Positions 1 to 8,969 of a stretch of DNA of 11,553 bases are shown here, one piece after another; position 1 is the first letter of the stretch; the number at the start of each line of letters is the position of its first letter. A program made the position numbers and the translations under genes. Source of the DNA: Jimgerdemannia flammicorona (taxonomy: Eukaryota; Mucoromycota; Endogonomycetes; Endogonales; Endogonaceae); NCBI GenBank assembly GCA_003990745.1, contig RBNI01006250.1, forward strand, positions 1 through 11,553, written 5' to 3'. The notes under the pieces are model-generated. The model was not told where the DNA came from. It did not search any database and saw only the letters and a program-made list of their open reading frames with translations.

Positions 1-1387
1 AACCACACGTACAAAATCGATTGTCAGATCGCCTGAGACGGTCGATCCCTTGACCTCGGGCGCCTCGTTCCCGGAATCCAGCTGCAGTTCGACGGGGCCA
101 GAAACGCTCGACAGTTTCAGCTGCTTCCCGATCGACACTCTTCCGTTGACGATCCCACTGACGGTCTGCAAGTCGACACTCGGCCGCGAGCCGGATTCGG
201 GCGCGTCCACTGCCACGTCCACCGATCCGCTGACGGTTTTGACCGTGAAATGCTGCCCTGCCACGAACCTGCCCTGGATGCTGCCTGAGACTGTCTCCAG
301 CCGCACCGACGACGTTGTGCTGCCGTGCTGCCAGTCAGGCCGTTGTTGGATCTCGATGGCGCCGCACACTGTCTTGGCAGAGAGCGACGTGGTCGCGGAG
401 AGCGTCATAGGACCGAGGGCGCTGTTGACGGTTTCGAGGGAGATGGCGGAGGCACGGAGGTGTTTCTTTAATGAGAGGGAATGGAAATAGGGAGAAGGAT
501 TAGAAACTGGCAGAACAAATCCTGACAAAATCTTGTCGGTTAGTTTTGGAGGAGTCCTACGTTGATGGAAATCTTGCCCGAATTTGTTTTTGCCGAAAAA
601 GACTCCGTAAAGAGCCCCTCCAAATCGTTGATCTCGATATTCTGTCTATTGCTCTCGAGTTGCAATTTTTCGAGATGGTCCAGCGAGATTGGGATGGTTA
701 CCACCATTTCGATATGCAAGTGATCATTGATAACGAATGTGTTATTCCTATTGATCGGTTGCTGTTGAAAGGCAATTTTGAATTAATAGGAAGATTTCGT
801 AACTATTGCAACTTTGCAAAAGAAGTACGAACATTGTCAGTCATGTCAATAACCAAACTGAAGCTGTTTCTGTCCATGGTGGGCGTTATCCGCATTCTCC
901 TGAGCGAATCCTCGCAGTCAGCAAAGACGCGGACGGAGACACGGATTTTATCGTCGAAAACAGCAGCATGATCGGCATCGATTTTCTCGAGCACTTGCTC
1001 GTCGCAGTCTTGACAGTCTCCGTAGTCTCTGTAGTCTCTGTAGTCTCCGTAGTCTTCGTAGTCTCCGTAGTCTCCGTAGTCTCCGTAGTCTCTGTAGTCT
1101 TCGTAGACAGACGAGTTATCTGACTGAACGATACGGAGGAACCCAACCTGTTTATATCGAAAAAACAGAGGTGGGGGATAGAGGTGCGGGTTTGTGTGAT
1201 GATTAGAGTTTGAAGAAGACGAAACCAAATAATGTATCCGATATTTCTACCAACAGAAGAAGCGTACCCCGATGGTAGTCAGTTTGAAAACGAGCGATTT
1301 CAACCCCGAGACGTCCACTTCCAAATCATCGTTGTGCACCCTGTGGAGACGCTTGGAGCCGCGGTATTCAATGTCGGTAGTGACCAT
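1..1387 (-). CDS. DUF4097-like (putative adhesin) repeat protein, 3' end off the window
   Basis: I read four exons, all joined in phase 0: 1387-1268, 1147-833, 761-561 and 465-13. A good donor (GTACGT) begins at 12, so the gene continues past the left edge; 363 residues are visible. The last exon repeats a short turn motif every 20-30 residues (TVNSALG, TVSGSIQG, TVSGSVDV, TVSGIVNG, SVSGPVEL, TVSGDLTI). This is the pattern of the DUF4097 family, whose repeated strands are predicted to form a beta-solenoid; its biochemical role is unknown. The middle exon (residues about 146-212) has the same strand-rich character. Exon 2 carries an Asp-Tyr-X repeat. I see no signal peptide at the chosen ATG. 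The frame is open upstream to about 1490, so an earlier start or a further 5' exon is possible. The family call is fairly sure; exon 1 is the weakest part. Confidence 0.62.
1005..1107 (-). repeat. 9-bp coding minisatellite (Asp-Tyr-Gly/Arg/Glu)
   Basis: About eleven tandem copies of a 9-nt unit read gactacRRA on the minus strand. In the gene frame they give DYR, DYG, DYG, DYG, DYE, DYG, DYR, DYR, DYG and then decayed DCQ and DCD. The unit is a multiple of three, so gain or loss of copies keeps the frame. The array lies inside exon 2 of the DUF4097-like gene. Confidence 0.85.
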
Positions 1388-1623
1388 ATTTGTGTGTGCA
1401 AGATGTTTATTCAACCGTAGAAATGGACGCAGTAGAAGGCGCAAGATAGCGAAAACGATTAACGGCAAAGTGCTACTGAAATTCCGAAACTAGTCTCTTA
1501 AGAGAAACGAATCTGGATTCTTAGATAAAGGATTTCTCTCACCCTTTCTATCCTCCCATCCGATGTGCCCACCAGTCCAAATTGCGAACACATTTGTATA
1601 CTAGTTATTTGTATTGACCGTCC

Positions 1624-1667
1624 TATTCGGGCTTTTTTTTTTTTTTTTTTTTTTTTTATTCGGGCTT
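1624..1667. repeat. 25-T tract flanked by an 11-bp direct repeat
   Basis: The 11-mer tattcgggctt occurs at 1624-1634 and again at 1657-1667, with an unbroken run of 25 T (1633-1657) between and overlapping them. The layout matches a target-site duplication around a bare poly(A) tail inserted on the minus strand. Replication slippage or chance duplication is the alternative. Confidence 0.7.
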
Positions 1668-1675
1668 CGAAGGGC

Positions 1676-1711
1676 GTTTTTTGTTTTTTTGTTTTTTTTG
1701 TTTTTTTTTTT
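1676..1711. repeat. T-rich simple repeat (interrupted by G)
   Basis: Runs of 6-11 T are separated by single G residues, immediately beyond the direct-repeat-flanked poly(T). It may be an older, decayed homopolymer. It generates spurious Phe- or Lys-rich reading frames. Confidence 0.8.
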
Positions 1712-2428
1712 CATGTGTTTCAAAACAAAAAATCCTTTGTGCTTGCGGGTATTTATCCTCAAGATGGTGAGACACAAACTGGACATCACGAGGTATCAGC
1801 GCAGCAAGCTCAGCTCTTTGTTCGTCTGTCGCGCATCGTAAAAATAAAGTCGTATACTTTTGCATACATGCATGGCTTAAATGTGCGATATGGTGCTCAA
1901 ACGTATGCCACAGATACTGCTTGAGATTTTGTGAAGCATTTCAACATACTACACCCCAAAGCCAAGGAGCATAATCATAGAGCGCCGCGCTGGAAACCTT
2001 GTGACAAGGAGTTCACTCCTTGCCAATCGAGCCTTCCACATCTTCCTTTTCGCCTTTGTTGTTCCTCCCTCCTTGTTTCTCGCAAAATCTTTGTCTGTTG
2101 GCCTTCCTGCAGCTTACTTTAACTCTAGCTGACGTGGCGATACCTATCCATGGGTTTTCGACTTTCCAGCTCACAAGTATGTCGCCTGCCTATGGTTTCA
2201 TTTGACAAACAGCAATGCATACTCTCCAAGTGAGACTTTACAAAACGAGCAAAAATTCATTTTGCATTTTTGCATCTGAAAGAAGTGACGAAAAGCATGA
2301 ACAGTCAACGTAATCGCACAAAAATGAAATACGTTTTTGGCATCGCCATCCTTCTGCCAGACCACACAATCGTTTGTTTGTTTGTTTTTTCTATTATTAA
2401 GTATATTCGTGGGTAACCTTTCTCTACC

Positions 2429-4168
2429 TCACTTATAATATTTCGCCTCGACGAACGGCATCTTAACAACCCGCGCCGACTGGTCTTTCCCCCTGACCTT
2501 GACGACGAGAGGCGTGCCCAGCTTGTGCTGCCCGTCGGCGACATAGCCCATGGCGATGTTCTTCTTGAGGCTGGGCGATGGCCCGCCCGAGGTGACGGTG
2601 CCGACTCGGTTACCGTCAGGTGTGAGAATCTCGGCGCCTTCGCGCGCCGGCGCGCCCTCGACAATGAGGCCCACACGGCGACGCGTCACACCGTCTTTAA
2701 TCTGAGGGAGGATGATCGAGGAGCCGAGGAAGCCACCCGACTGGCGGCGGCGTTTGGCTGTTGGGAAAAGGTTGCATGTATGAGATGTTTTTGCAAGAGG
2801 GTTAAGCGTCAGCGATAATATGATATACTGTCTCACCACAAATCCAACCCATCACCCGAACAGCTCTCTCTAATCAGTTTCGCCTACCCACCTATCGTCC
2901 ACGTCAACCCCGCCTCGACCGGAGTGATCGTATCATCCAAATCGTGCCCGTACAGACAAAGCCCGGCCTCAAGACGCAAGCTATCGCGGGCGCCCAGCCC
3001 CGCCATTTCAACGCCTGGGTAGCGAAGCAGAGCCTCGGTGATGAAGACGATCTCTGGGGTGGGAACGGAGATCTGTGTACATAGCAAAAAGGGATGTGTG
3101 AAGATCTCAAGAGATCCATGTATGGAGAAAGAGGGCGGGAAAGAAAGAAAAGGGACATACCTCGAAGCCATCCTCGCCCGTGTAGCCGGAGCGCGCAACG
3201 TGGCACTCGACTCCGTTGAGCTTGAGAAGGCTGCCTGTCATGAACTTGAAGTCGGTCAGATCCTGACCGACGAGTGTTTGGAGGGCTTGGGCGGCTTTGG
3301 GGCCTGGTTTTGGAAGGGGAACGGGAGGACGGTTGGAGATGCATTTTGTGGATCTTTAAAAAAATTGACACATATAACAGCCGAAACTGAAATCGTCCCG
3401 ATTACATTAAATGGGCCTCCCTCAACTCACCCTGTACAGCAATCAACGAATGATCGGCAATAACATTGAACTCGACGTCTCCCCCCTGATCCTGGAACTT
3501 CTTCAGGTGTGCGTGGATATGCGCAAGGTCCTTGTCGGCGCACCCGGCATTGGACACGACATAGAGCGAGTCGTGCTGTTGCATAATGACAGTGTCGTCG
3601 ATGATGCCGCCCCGCTCATTCGTAAATACCGACAGCGTCGCGTGGCCCACGGGGAGGTTCTCCAAGTCTGCCACAACAAGCGTCTCAAAAAAACGGTTGC
3701 GGTCTTTTCCGATAAGCCTGCGGGGATGAATGGGAGGTCAACCCCGCTTATACCACTTCAACGTAACATGCCCTCCTTTTGGACCCACGTCTGCCCTCTC
3801 TCCCCAAACCTACCTAGTCTGCAACATATGCGACACGTCGAAGATGGACGCGCCTTCCCTCGTGTGCAGATGCGACGCCAGTACGCCCAGACCCGAGTAC
3901 TGCACGGGCATGGAGTACCCCGCGAAGGGGACCATCTTCCCGCCGTGCTTGACGTGGAAATCATAGAGCGCCGTCTTCTTGAGAACCTATTTTTGAAGGG
4001 GGAGGAGGAGGGGGAGAGAGAGGAAGGAGTTCGATCAACCTCCTGACGTGAATTTCACCAGTGCAACACATGGCACATACGAACCTCGGAGGCGTAGGCA
4101 CGGGATGCCAGGCGAGCGGCAGACCTTAGGGGCAGGACGGGGAGCCTGTGAGAGATGATGGAGGCCAT
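2429..4168 (-). CDS. GCV1: Aminomethyltransferase, glycine cleavage system T protein, mitochondrial
   Basis: Six exons fit in phase: 4168-4085, 3986-3814, 3717-3431, 3303-3161, 3072-2892 and 2757-2429. They give 398 residues, close to the usual length of fungal T proteins. The enzyme takes the aminomethyl group from the lipoyl H protein and, with tetrahydrofolate, releases ammonia and 5,10-methylene-THF in the mitochondrial matrix. Residues 1-28 ([20 protein letters not shown]...) are rich in Arg and Ser and lack acids until the end, as in a matrix presequence. Family landmarks follow in order: [12 protein letters not shown] (about 47-58), FDVSHM (77-82), GGIIDDTVI (122-130, with the conserved acid), IAVQGPKAAQ (about 178-187), [10 protein letters not shown] (ending at 229) and [16 protein letters not shown]. 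The C-terminal barrel domain ends with the family-typical [10 protein letters not shown]. Nothing looks broken, and neighbouring genes show no pathway link. Confidence 0.96.
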
Positions 4169-4680
4169 TGATCTCGCAGTGGGTTTGAGGGATAGGTGTC
4201 GCGTCGATCGTTTGTTGTGTTACAGCGTTCCAGCATTAAAAAAAATTCGAGACATAATTATCATGTGATCGAGCTCCCGAACCTCGACTGTTGTAATTAT
4301 GTTAATTATGTCCAACTACGCGACCCAGAAGCATTGCCGCCAATAGGGTCATTAGCCATCATTAACCAGAATCCTTGAGCGGTAAGCGAAAACAGAAATG
4401 TATTGGCAGACAATCACCCTAGAGTACATCGAAAAGCGCCCATCTCAATAATAACCAAACAGGAAGCGAAAAAGAAATGCACTTGAAAACGAAATGGCAA
4501 TTAATTATATTGATAATGTGTGTGGAATCGAGAAGTTTCATCTATATAAATTTAACATCCCTTTGGCAGATCACACCGGAGATACCCGGTCAAAGAGTCT
4601 CCAAGTATTGCATCTATTTGTAGTGTGAAAATGTGCAAGTTGAGCAAGGGAGCGGCCGAAGCATTCTCACAAAACAAAAA
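4169..4680. other. Intergenic region upstream of the T-protein gene
   Basis: No supported gene lies here; a 60-residue plus-strand frame near 4200 has no features. It should contain the promoter of the leftward T-protein gene. A 10-bp perfect inverted repeat, gacataatta (4251-4260) with taattatgtc (4303-4312), and a related tgtaattatg at 4292-4301 lie about 85-145 bases before the start codon. An AT-rich patch reading tctatataaattta near 4541 lies further out and could equally belong to the 3' flank of the next gene. Confidence 0.4.
4251..4312. promoter_or_regulatory. 10-bp inverted repeat in the T-protein promoter
   Basis: The arms gacataatta and taattatgtc are exact reverse complements separated by 42 bases, with a third partial copy between them. 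The position, about 85-145 bases upstream of the T-protein ATG, would suit a paired protein-binding site. I cannot name a factor. Confidence 0.25.
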
Positions 4681-6144
4681 TCAAAGCATCACCTCACCTC
4701 TTGCATGTTTCACTCTATGACTCAACATTGCACACGACTCCTTCTGCGAGTTCGCTTCGATCCATTCACTTGACATAGCCAATCCGACGTTCCACACAAG
4801 GACCAACATTTCGAATAGTAGCTCGGCGACCGCTTCGAATTCACCAAATCCCCGAGATTCACGCCACGAACTCTCGCTCCGTTGGTCATGGCCTGAAAGA
4901 GGACGTTGATGTACGAGTTCGAGTCCAGCCTTCGAGCAAGATGGCGTCGGTTCCGAGGAAGATTGGCGATGTGTGATTTGAGTGCCAAAAGTATGCAGAA
5001 GTTTTTGACGCCAATCCGTGTCGGGGGAGAATGAAAGTGAAGGTTGGGTCGAGCCCGTGTCGGCGTCGGATCAAGGCTGCAATATTCATTGGTGTTGTCT
5101 CCCGATCCATCCCATAATTCGGAAGGCCGACGCGTCGATGAGATTGTATCCAAGGAAAACCGGTGCTGATAGAACGAATAATACCAGGATCGAGGAGAGC
5201 GTATCAATGGAATTACATCCAAAGCAGGCCGGTTCCGGAAGCCCCGAGATCGAGAGGGGTGCGTCGATGGCGATAAGAGTGCATCCAAAGAAGGCCGGTT
5301 CCGGAAGACCCGAGACCGAGAGGGGTGCGTTAATGGCGATGGGAGTGCATCCAAAGAAGGCCGGTTCCGGAAGACCCGAGACCGAGAGGGGTGCGTCGAT
5401 GGCGATGGGAGTGCATACAAAGAAGGCCGGTTCCGGAAGACCCGAGACCGAGAGGGTTGCGTCGATGGGAGGCGCGTCGATGGGGGTGCAAGCGGAACCC
5501 ATGGACGCATATCCTGCTCCAACGGTGAGGGTGAGCGTGCATACAATTCCTGCTCCAACAATGAGCAGCATTCATACATATCCTGCTTCCAACATACACG
5601 TTGCTTCCAACATGAACGTGAACACACTCTGTGATTGTTTGTGGAAGTGTTGGAACCAAGAGTGGTAGCATCGAGTGGCTCGTTGAAGGATACAAAGCTC
5701 CGTCGACGCCCGTTGGTCGCCATCGCCGCCTGGCCATGCTTCGATGTTTTCTAGAAGGACAACCCTTCTAAAGAGCTCGCTATACTGGGGATGGATTACA
5801 TAGTCTGGGTGTAGGTCTGGAGGCATGAAGTTAGCAGGTATAGCCATGCTATCGGGCTCGACTTGTGTAGCCTCAGCGCTTCTCTCTGATGTTGGGTGCA
5901 AATCCACTGACTGCTGTGGCGAGATTGTTTCGTGGCTGTCGAATCCTCGGCAGGGCTTCTTGATCCTCTTGCATTCTGTACAGGCGGTGCCAGGTCTGTT
6001 CCTTTTATCGGGGGTTCTGTTGCAATGGAAACACGCTCTCTTCCTCCGGCGGCATTCGGAACAGAGATTACTCTTTGTTCTCGAGCGTGAGGCGGAACCA
6101 GCTTCCGGGCGGTGAAGCGACGGAATTTGGGCTAGGGGAATCAT
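4681..6144 (-). CDS. Putative zinc-cluster (C6-like) transcription factor
   Basis: My model has two exons, 6144-5598 and 4892-4681 (252 residues). They are joined across a long intron with canonical ends: GTATGT at 5597, and CTCTTTCAG just before 4892. The phases match. Near the N terminus lies C28-x2-C31-x6-C38-x16-C55-x2-C58-x6-C65 with an extra C41 and a basic RRRKR stretch after C31. This resembles two Zn2Cys6 half-clusters with an over-long loop, so DNA binding in the nucleus is the likely role. Residues about 70-182 are not recognisable. Exon 2 reads as an amphipathic helical tail (EFEAVAELLFEMLVLVWNVG, then SSEWIEANSQ). If the intron is not removed, exon 1 ends at an in-frame TGA at 5574-5572 (190 residues). 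Another splice (donor GTATGA at 5577) would lead into a frame open to 4722. Exon 1 is fairly secure and the 3' half is a guess. Confidence 0.5.
5132..5480. repeat. 66-bp minisatellite, about five copies
   Basis: Units begin gcgtcgatggcgat at 5261, 5327, 5393 and 5459 (partial), exactly 66 bases apart. Two more diverged units begin near 5132 and 5199. Each well-kept unit contains ccaaagaaggccggttccgg. Because 66 is a multiple of three and the unit lacks stops, several frames on both strands stay open through it. It sits inside the predicted long intron of the zinc-cluster gene. Confidence 0.9.
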
Positions 6145-6184
6145 CGGAGATTTCCATCAGCGGCGTTGGATGGGGAGAATTCAT
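6068..6184 (-). other. Short upstream ORF overlapping the zinc-cluster start
   Basis: An ATG at 6184 opens a 38-codon frame (starting MNSPHPTPLMEISDDSPSPN) that ends at a TAA at 6070-6068. It overlaps the main ATG (6144) in another frame. It could act as a translation-damping uORF. Its Ser/Pro-rich text also looks like a natural N terminus for the zinc protein, which would require a frameshift within the overlap. Confidence 0.35.
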
Positions 6185-6282
6185 GAGTGGGAGGGTCGGG
6201 GGGGAGGGGGGGGGGTGGTTTGCTATTGTGCGATGGTTTACTAGTGTGCGGTGGTTTGCGCAGTTCTGGATTGATCCTGGGT

Positions 6283-6292
6283 CTTTTTTATA
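6283..6292 (-). promoter_or_regulatory. TATA-like box of the zinc-cluster gene
   Basis: The minus strand reads TATAAAAAAG here, about 100 bases before the ATG at 6184 and 140 before that at 6144. The distance suits a fungal core promoter with a 5' leader of 60-110 nt. Confidence 0.45.
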
Positions 6293-6305
6293 CTCACGAT
6301 GAGAG

Positions 6306-6458
6306 CGGTTCCGCCTGTCAAACGTCCCACATAACGGTTTCGCCTTGCCAAGCACCCCAATATCGTTTCCGCCCCTGTTTGAACTTCTTCGCTTCTGGAG
6401 GGGCCTGGTTCCACACATCCGAAACTGGCAAAATCTGAATGTCCATCGCGGTTCCGCC
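6306..6458. promoter_or_regulatory. Four CGG-N2-CCG-type sites upstream of the zinc-cluster gene
   Basis: The decamer cggttccgcc occurs exactly at 6306-6315 and 6449-6458. One-base variants lie at 6335-6344 (cggtttcgcc) and 6364-6373 (cgtttccgcc). The exact copies hold the inverted repeat CGG-TT-CCG. Zn2Cys6 dimers typically bind paired CGG triplets. The cluster lies just upstream of the TATA-like box, where activator or autoregulatory sites would be expected. Confidence 0.5.
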
Positions 6459-6544
6459 TTTTGCCCTAACCATCTAAGTTGGATATATTGAAGCACGCCA
6501 CAGTAACGACATACTCGGTCGTATAACCACATGTTGATCAACAC

Positions 6545-7318
6545 ACAGCCACAACGAACTAACCTCCCCTGGTCACCCAGAGCGTCGTCGTTGTATACAA
6601 TACTTTGAAAGTAAAAGCTTAAGATAGAAACAACCTCCTCCCAGAAACCAATAATTTACATACCACCGAAGTAGTTGGACAACTTAGCGAGATCGGCAAT
6701 TGCCGGAGGATAACCATACCACAGGAGACGCACCCCGCTTATAACGCAACGAGCGAAAATATCCACATTCGGCAATGGCCAAATCAAATATGCGGCGATG
6801 CATCGGAATATTACTGGCGAATTCGTTCTGGGCTTCTGCTGCACAGAGGGCCGCCGACATGCTCACGATTCTTATCAACCTATGCCAGTTCTCCGTCGAC
6901 AATGACGAACAGGCGCGTGCGGAAATGGACCTCAGTGCCGGTATCAATTATACAAACAATTCATTGACCGGTTGAAAAGAAGTTCAAAAAAAAAAAACTC
7001 TTTGTTTTGCCTCTTGTGAAGGGTTGGGCGTGGGTTTGACGTGTATTGCTCCTTTCCATATGTTCCCTTGTAAACGAGGACATCGCGTCCGTGGTTTACC
7101 CTTCTGCTTTGCATCTGAATCAGCGCGTTGAATCACTTTAGGCAGAAAGGAAGGTCAACAACAATTATGTTAAGAGAAAGAGGAAAGAGTAAACGCGTGA
7201 ACTAAATACCAAAGAAAAAAAGGGGTGCAATGTTGTACAGTAGAGTTATTTACAAGCGATATTCATAAAACCGATCTAGCCAATCCGACATATTTCACAC
7301 AAAGTCCATCCCACTTTT
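6545..7318. other. Unassigned region, possible remnant of a minus-strand gene
   Basis: No gene model holds together. Between about 6650 and 6960 several frames on both strands are open. On the minus strand one frame reads RLLWYGYPPAIADLAKLSNY and meets a GTATGT donor near 6663. A possible next exon near 6600 (IVYNDDALGDQGRL) follows a ...tttcaaag acceptor. I recognise no family. From 6976 to 7318 I see only a short A run near 6988 and the 3' flank of the membrane-protein gene. Confidence 0.3.
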
Positions 7319-8683
7319 TTATACATCCCGCACCCTTCCCACCTCCAACCTCCCGCCATCCCCATCAGCTACGGCCATCTCATAGTCTGGCGGCGCTTCT
7401 CCGTGTTCTGGCCCTATGGCCTGCACTCTTCCAGCGGCCGCATAGGGAGCCGGATCCTCAACCCTGCGCAACCTCGATTTCGGGGCAGGCACGCGGAGGA
7501 ACCCGTCGTTTTCATAAAAGCGGTCGTAGTCGCCCACTTCTACCATGGGCGGGTGGGTGGGCGGTACGACGACGATGATGGGGATGTCGGCTCTGTTAGA
7601 CGTCCCCGCCCCGGCACTTCCGCCACCGTAATCGTCGTCGTCGTCATCGTCTATAGTAATTCCAACGTCGAGCCGGCTCGTCCCAGCGCCAGCCCCGTGT
7701 CCGTCCTCTGTGACGTCGAGCGGCCCCTCGGACTTGAGTTTCCCGTTACCAATCGTCTTGAGCTCGATCGCATCGTTGTACTTGGGTGGTATTGCGGTTG
7801 GGGAGCGGATCGGCAAGCCGCCAGGGTCGACGGGCGAAGTCGGGTCCTGACCGTCACCGATGAGGATGACAGCGTCGTGAGTTGAGCCCTCATAGGCTGG
7901 GAGAGCCTCCACTTCGACCTCGGAGTCGGCCTGTCGAATATGGATGACATAGTCGTGCTGGGATTGTATGGGAGAGCGCTTGAGGACCACCCACTTAATC
8001 TCGTAGGTACTGATATCATTGCGGTTGAATTCATTCAGGAGGTCGGAGAGCATCGGACCAAGCTGATATTTGGAGGAGGGGAAAGCGTGTCACTCGCTAT
8101 ACCGGTTTGAGCGGGCTAATCCCGCATCGAAAGTCCTCCCTCATTAAAGCCTTTCTTGATTGTTGAAATCGTCACCATGACTCGACCTCCACCAAAAATC
8201 CAATCAAACAACTTACCATATCTATCCGTTCATTCTCTCTGACCTTCAGCCTTTTCAACAGCACAAAACTGCCCACGACGGGCAGAACTAGCACGACGGC
8301 CGGGATAGCAACAAATGCTCCTGCAAATGCGTGCACGAGACCGACGGCGATAGACATTGCGACGATGAGCATCATGAGCAGAACGCTAGCGGTAACTGTG
8401 GTGAACTCGAACCAGGGGAAGGGGTGGCCCCGGACGAGAGCGTAGTGGATGGTGGCGATGCGAGAGCGGAAGTGGTCTCGCGAGATCTAGAGGGAGAGGA
8501 GGGGGGAGGGGTGGGCACGGTGAGGTGAATGTATCGTGGCTTTTGAATGCGACAGACTGACAGACAGAAAGGACGTACAAAGGTGCGTAGGTGGCCATAT
8601 GCCTCGATCCTCTCGACGTTGAAGGAGGGAGTCAGCCACATTGAGTGGCAGTCGAGAGGGAAGGCGGCGATAGGGTCAGACAT
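7319..8683 (-). CDS. Two-helix membrane protein with PY motifs, uncharacterised
   Basis: Three exons, 8683-8579, 8486-8217 and 8062-7319, all join in phase 0 (donors GTACGT and GTAAGT) and give 372 residues. No signal peptide is evident. Two hydrophobic segments lie at about 63-85 and 92-112, separated by a short AFAG-type turn and followed by the basic KRLKVR. This suggests a hairpin with both ends on the same, probably cytosolic, side. Residues 126-170 look folded; the rest is low-complexity and acidic, with a run of seven Asp. The tail contains LPAY (179-182), PPKY (217-220) and PPDY (349-352). PPxY motifs bind WW domains of Nedd4/Rsp5 ubiquitin ligases, and small membrane proteins with such motifs often act as ligase adaptors for sorting. 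That role is an inference; I recognise no named family. Confidence 0.8.
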
Positions 8684-8969
8684 GGGCAGAAGGAAGTGAC
8701 AGTGGTTGGGTTGTGTCAGTTGGACATGGTCAAGGTCTAGACCACAAAAATAAACAGCTCACACGTGTGGCGGAGTAGGGAACGGAGATCAAGTGGTCTT
8801 GTGATACACATATCGGTCTCAAACTCCGAGCTTGTCGGAAATGACAACCAAGTCGACCGAAACCTTCAAAGACGAGCTTACAAAACCAACTTTTCCAGTG
8901 TTCATCAAACTGCCATGCCAATACCTTCCTGCGTTTTGCATGCCAGCGTTATAAATTAACCAGGTTGAG
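8684..8969. promoter_or_regulatory. Upstream region of the membrane-protein gene
   Basis: No gene is supported here. A palindromic acacgtgt (core CACGTG, 8763-8768) lies about 80 bases before the start codon. It is a plausible E-box-type bHLH site, but a single hexamer is weak evidence. Confidence 0.25.

Larger units (their letters stand above)
1388..2428. other. Intergenic region, no supported gene
   Basis: This stretch separates the start of the DUF4097-like gene from the 3' end of the aminomethyltransferase gene. It holds T-rich tracts (1633-1657 and 1676-1711), a pyrimidine-rich stretch near 2040-2110 and a short TTTG tetranucleotide run at 2372-2388. A minus-strand open stretch near 1700-1865 reads somewhat like protein (for example CATDEQRAELAALIPRD), but it runs into the poly(T)-derived lysine tract, has no splice context that I can support, and matches no family I recognise. 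The first 100-150 bases probably carry the promoter of the leftward gene. Confidence 0.5.

Noticed and set aside
50..490. 146-codon plus-strand frame
   Set aside because: It is the shadow of the DUF4097-like exon on the minus strand, which carries the repeated TVSG motifs and proper splice sites.
806..1123. Plus-strand frame reading VSVVSVVSVV
   Set aside because: It is a shadow translation of the 9-bp minisatellite in the DUF4097-like exon.
1656..1865. Minus-strand frame with protein-like text ending in a Lys-rich tail
   Set aside because: The Lys tail is the translated T tract, and no splice sites or family match support a gene.
5018..5668. 216-codon plus-strand frame with 22-residue repeats (GVHPKKAGSGRPET)
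   Set aside because: The 66-bp unit has no stops in several frames, so openness is not evidence of coding; the start and flanks show no promoter or splice context.
4722..5723. 333-codon minus-strand frame through the minisatellite
   Set aside because: It is kept only as an alternative splice outcome. The text is Ser/Arg/Pro-rich repeat translation, and a better helix-forming frame with a canonical acceptor exists at 4892-4681.
7403..7885. 160-codon plus-strand frame
   Set aside because: It lies antisense to exon 3 of the membrane-protein gene, whose frame, phases and motifs are coherent.
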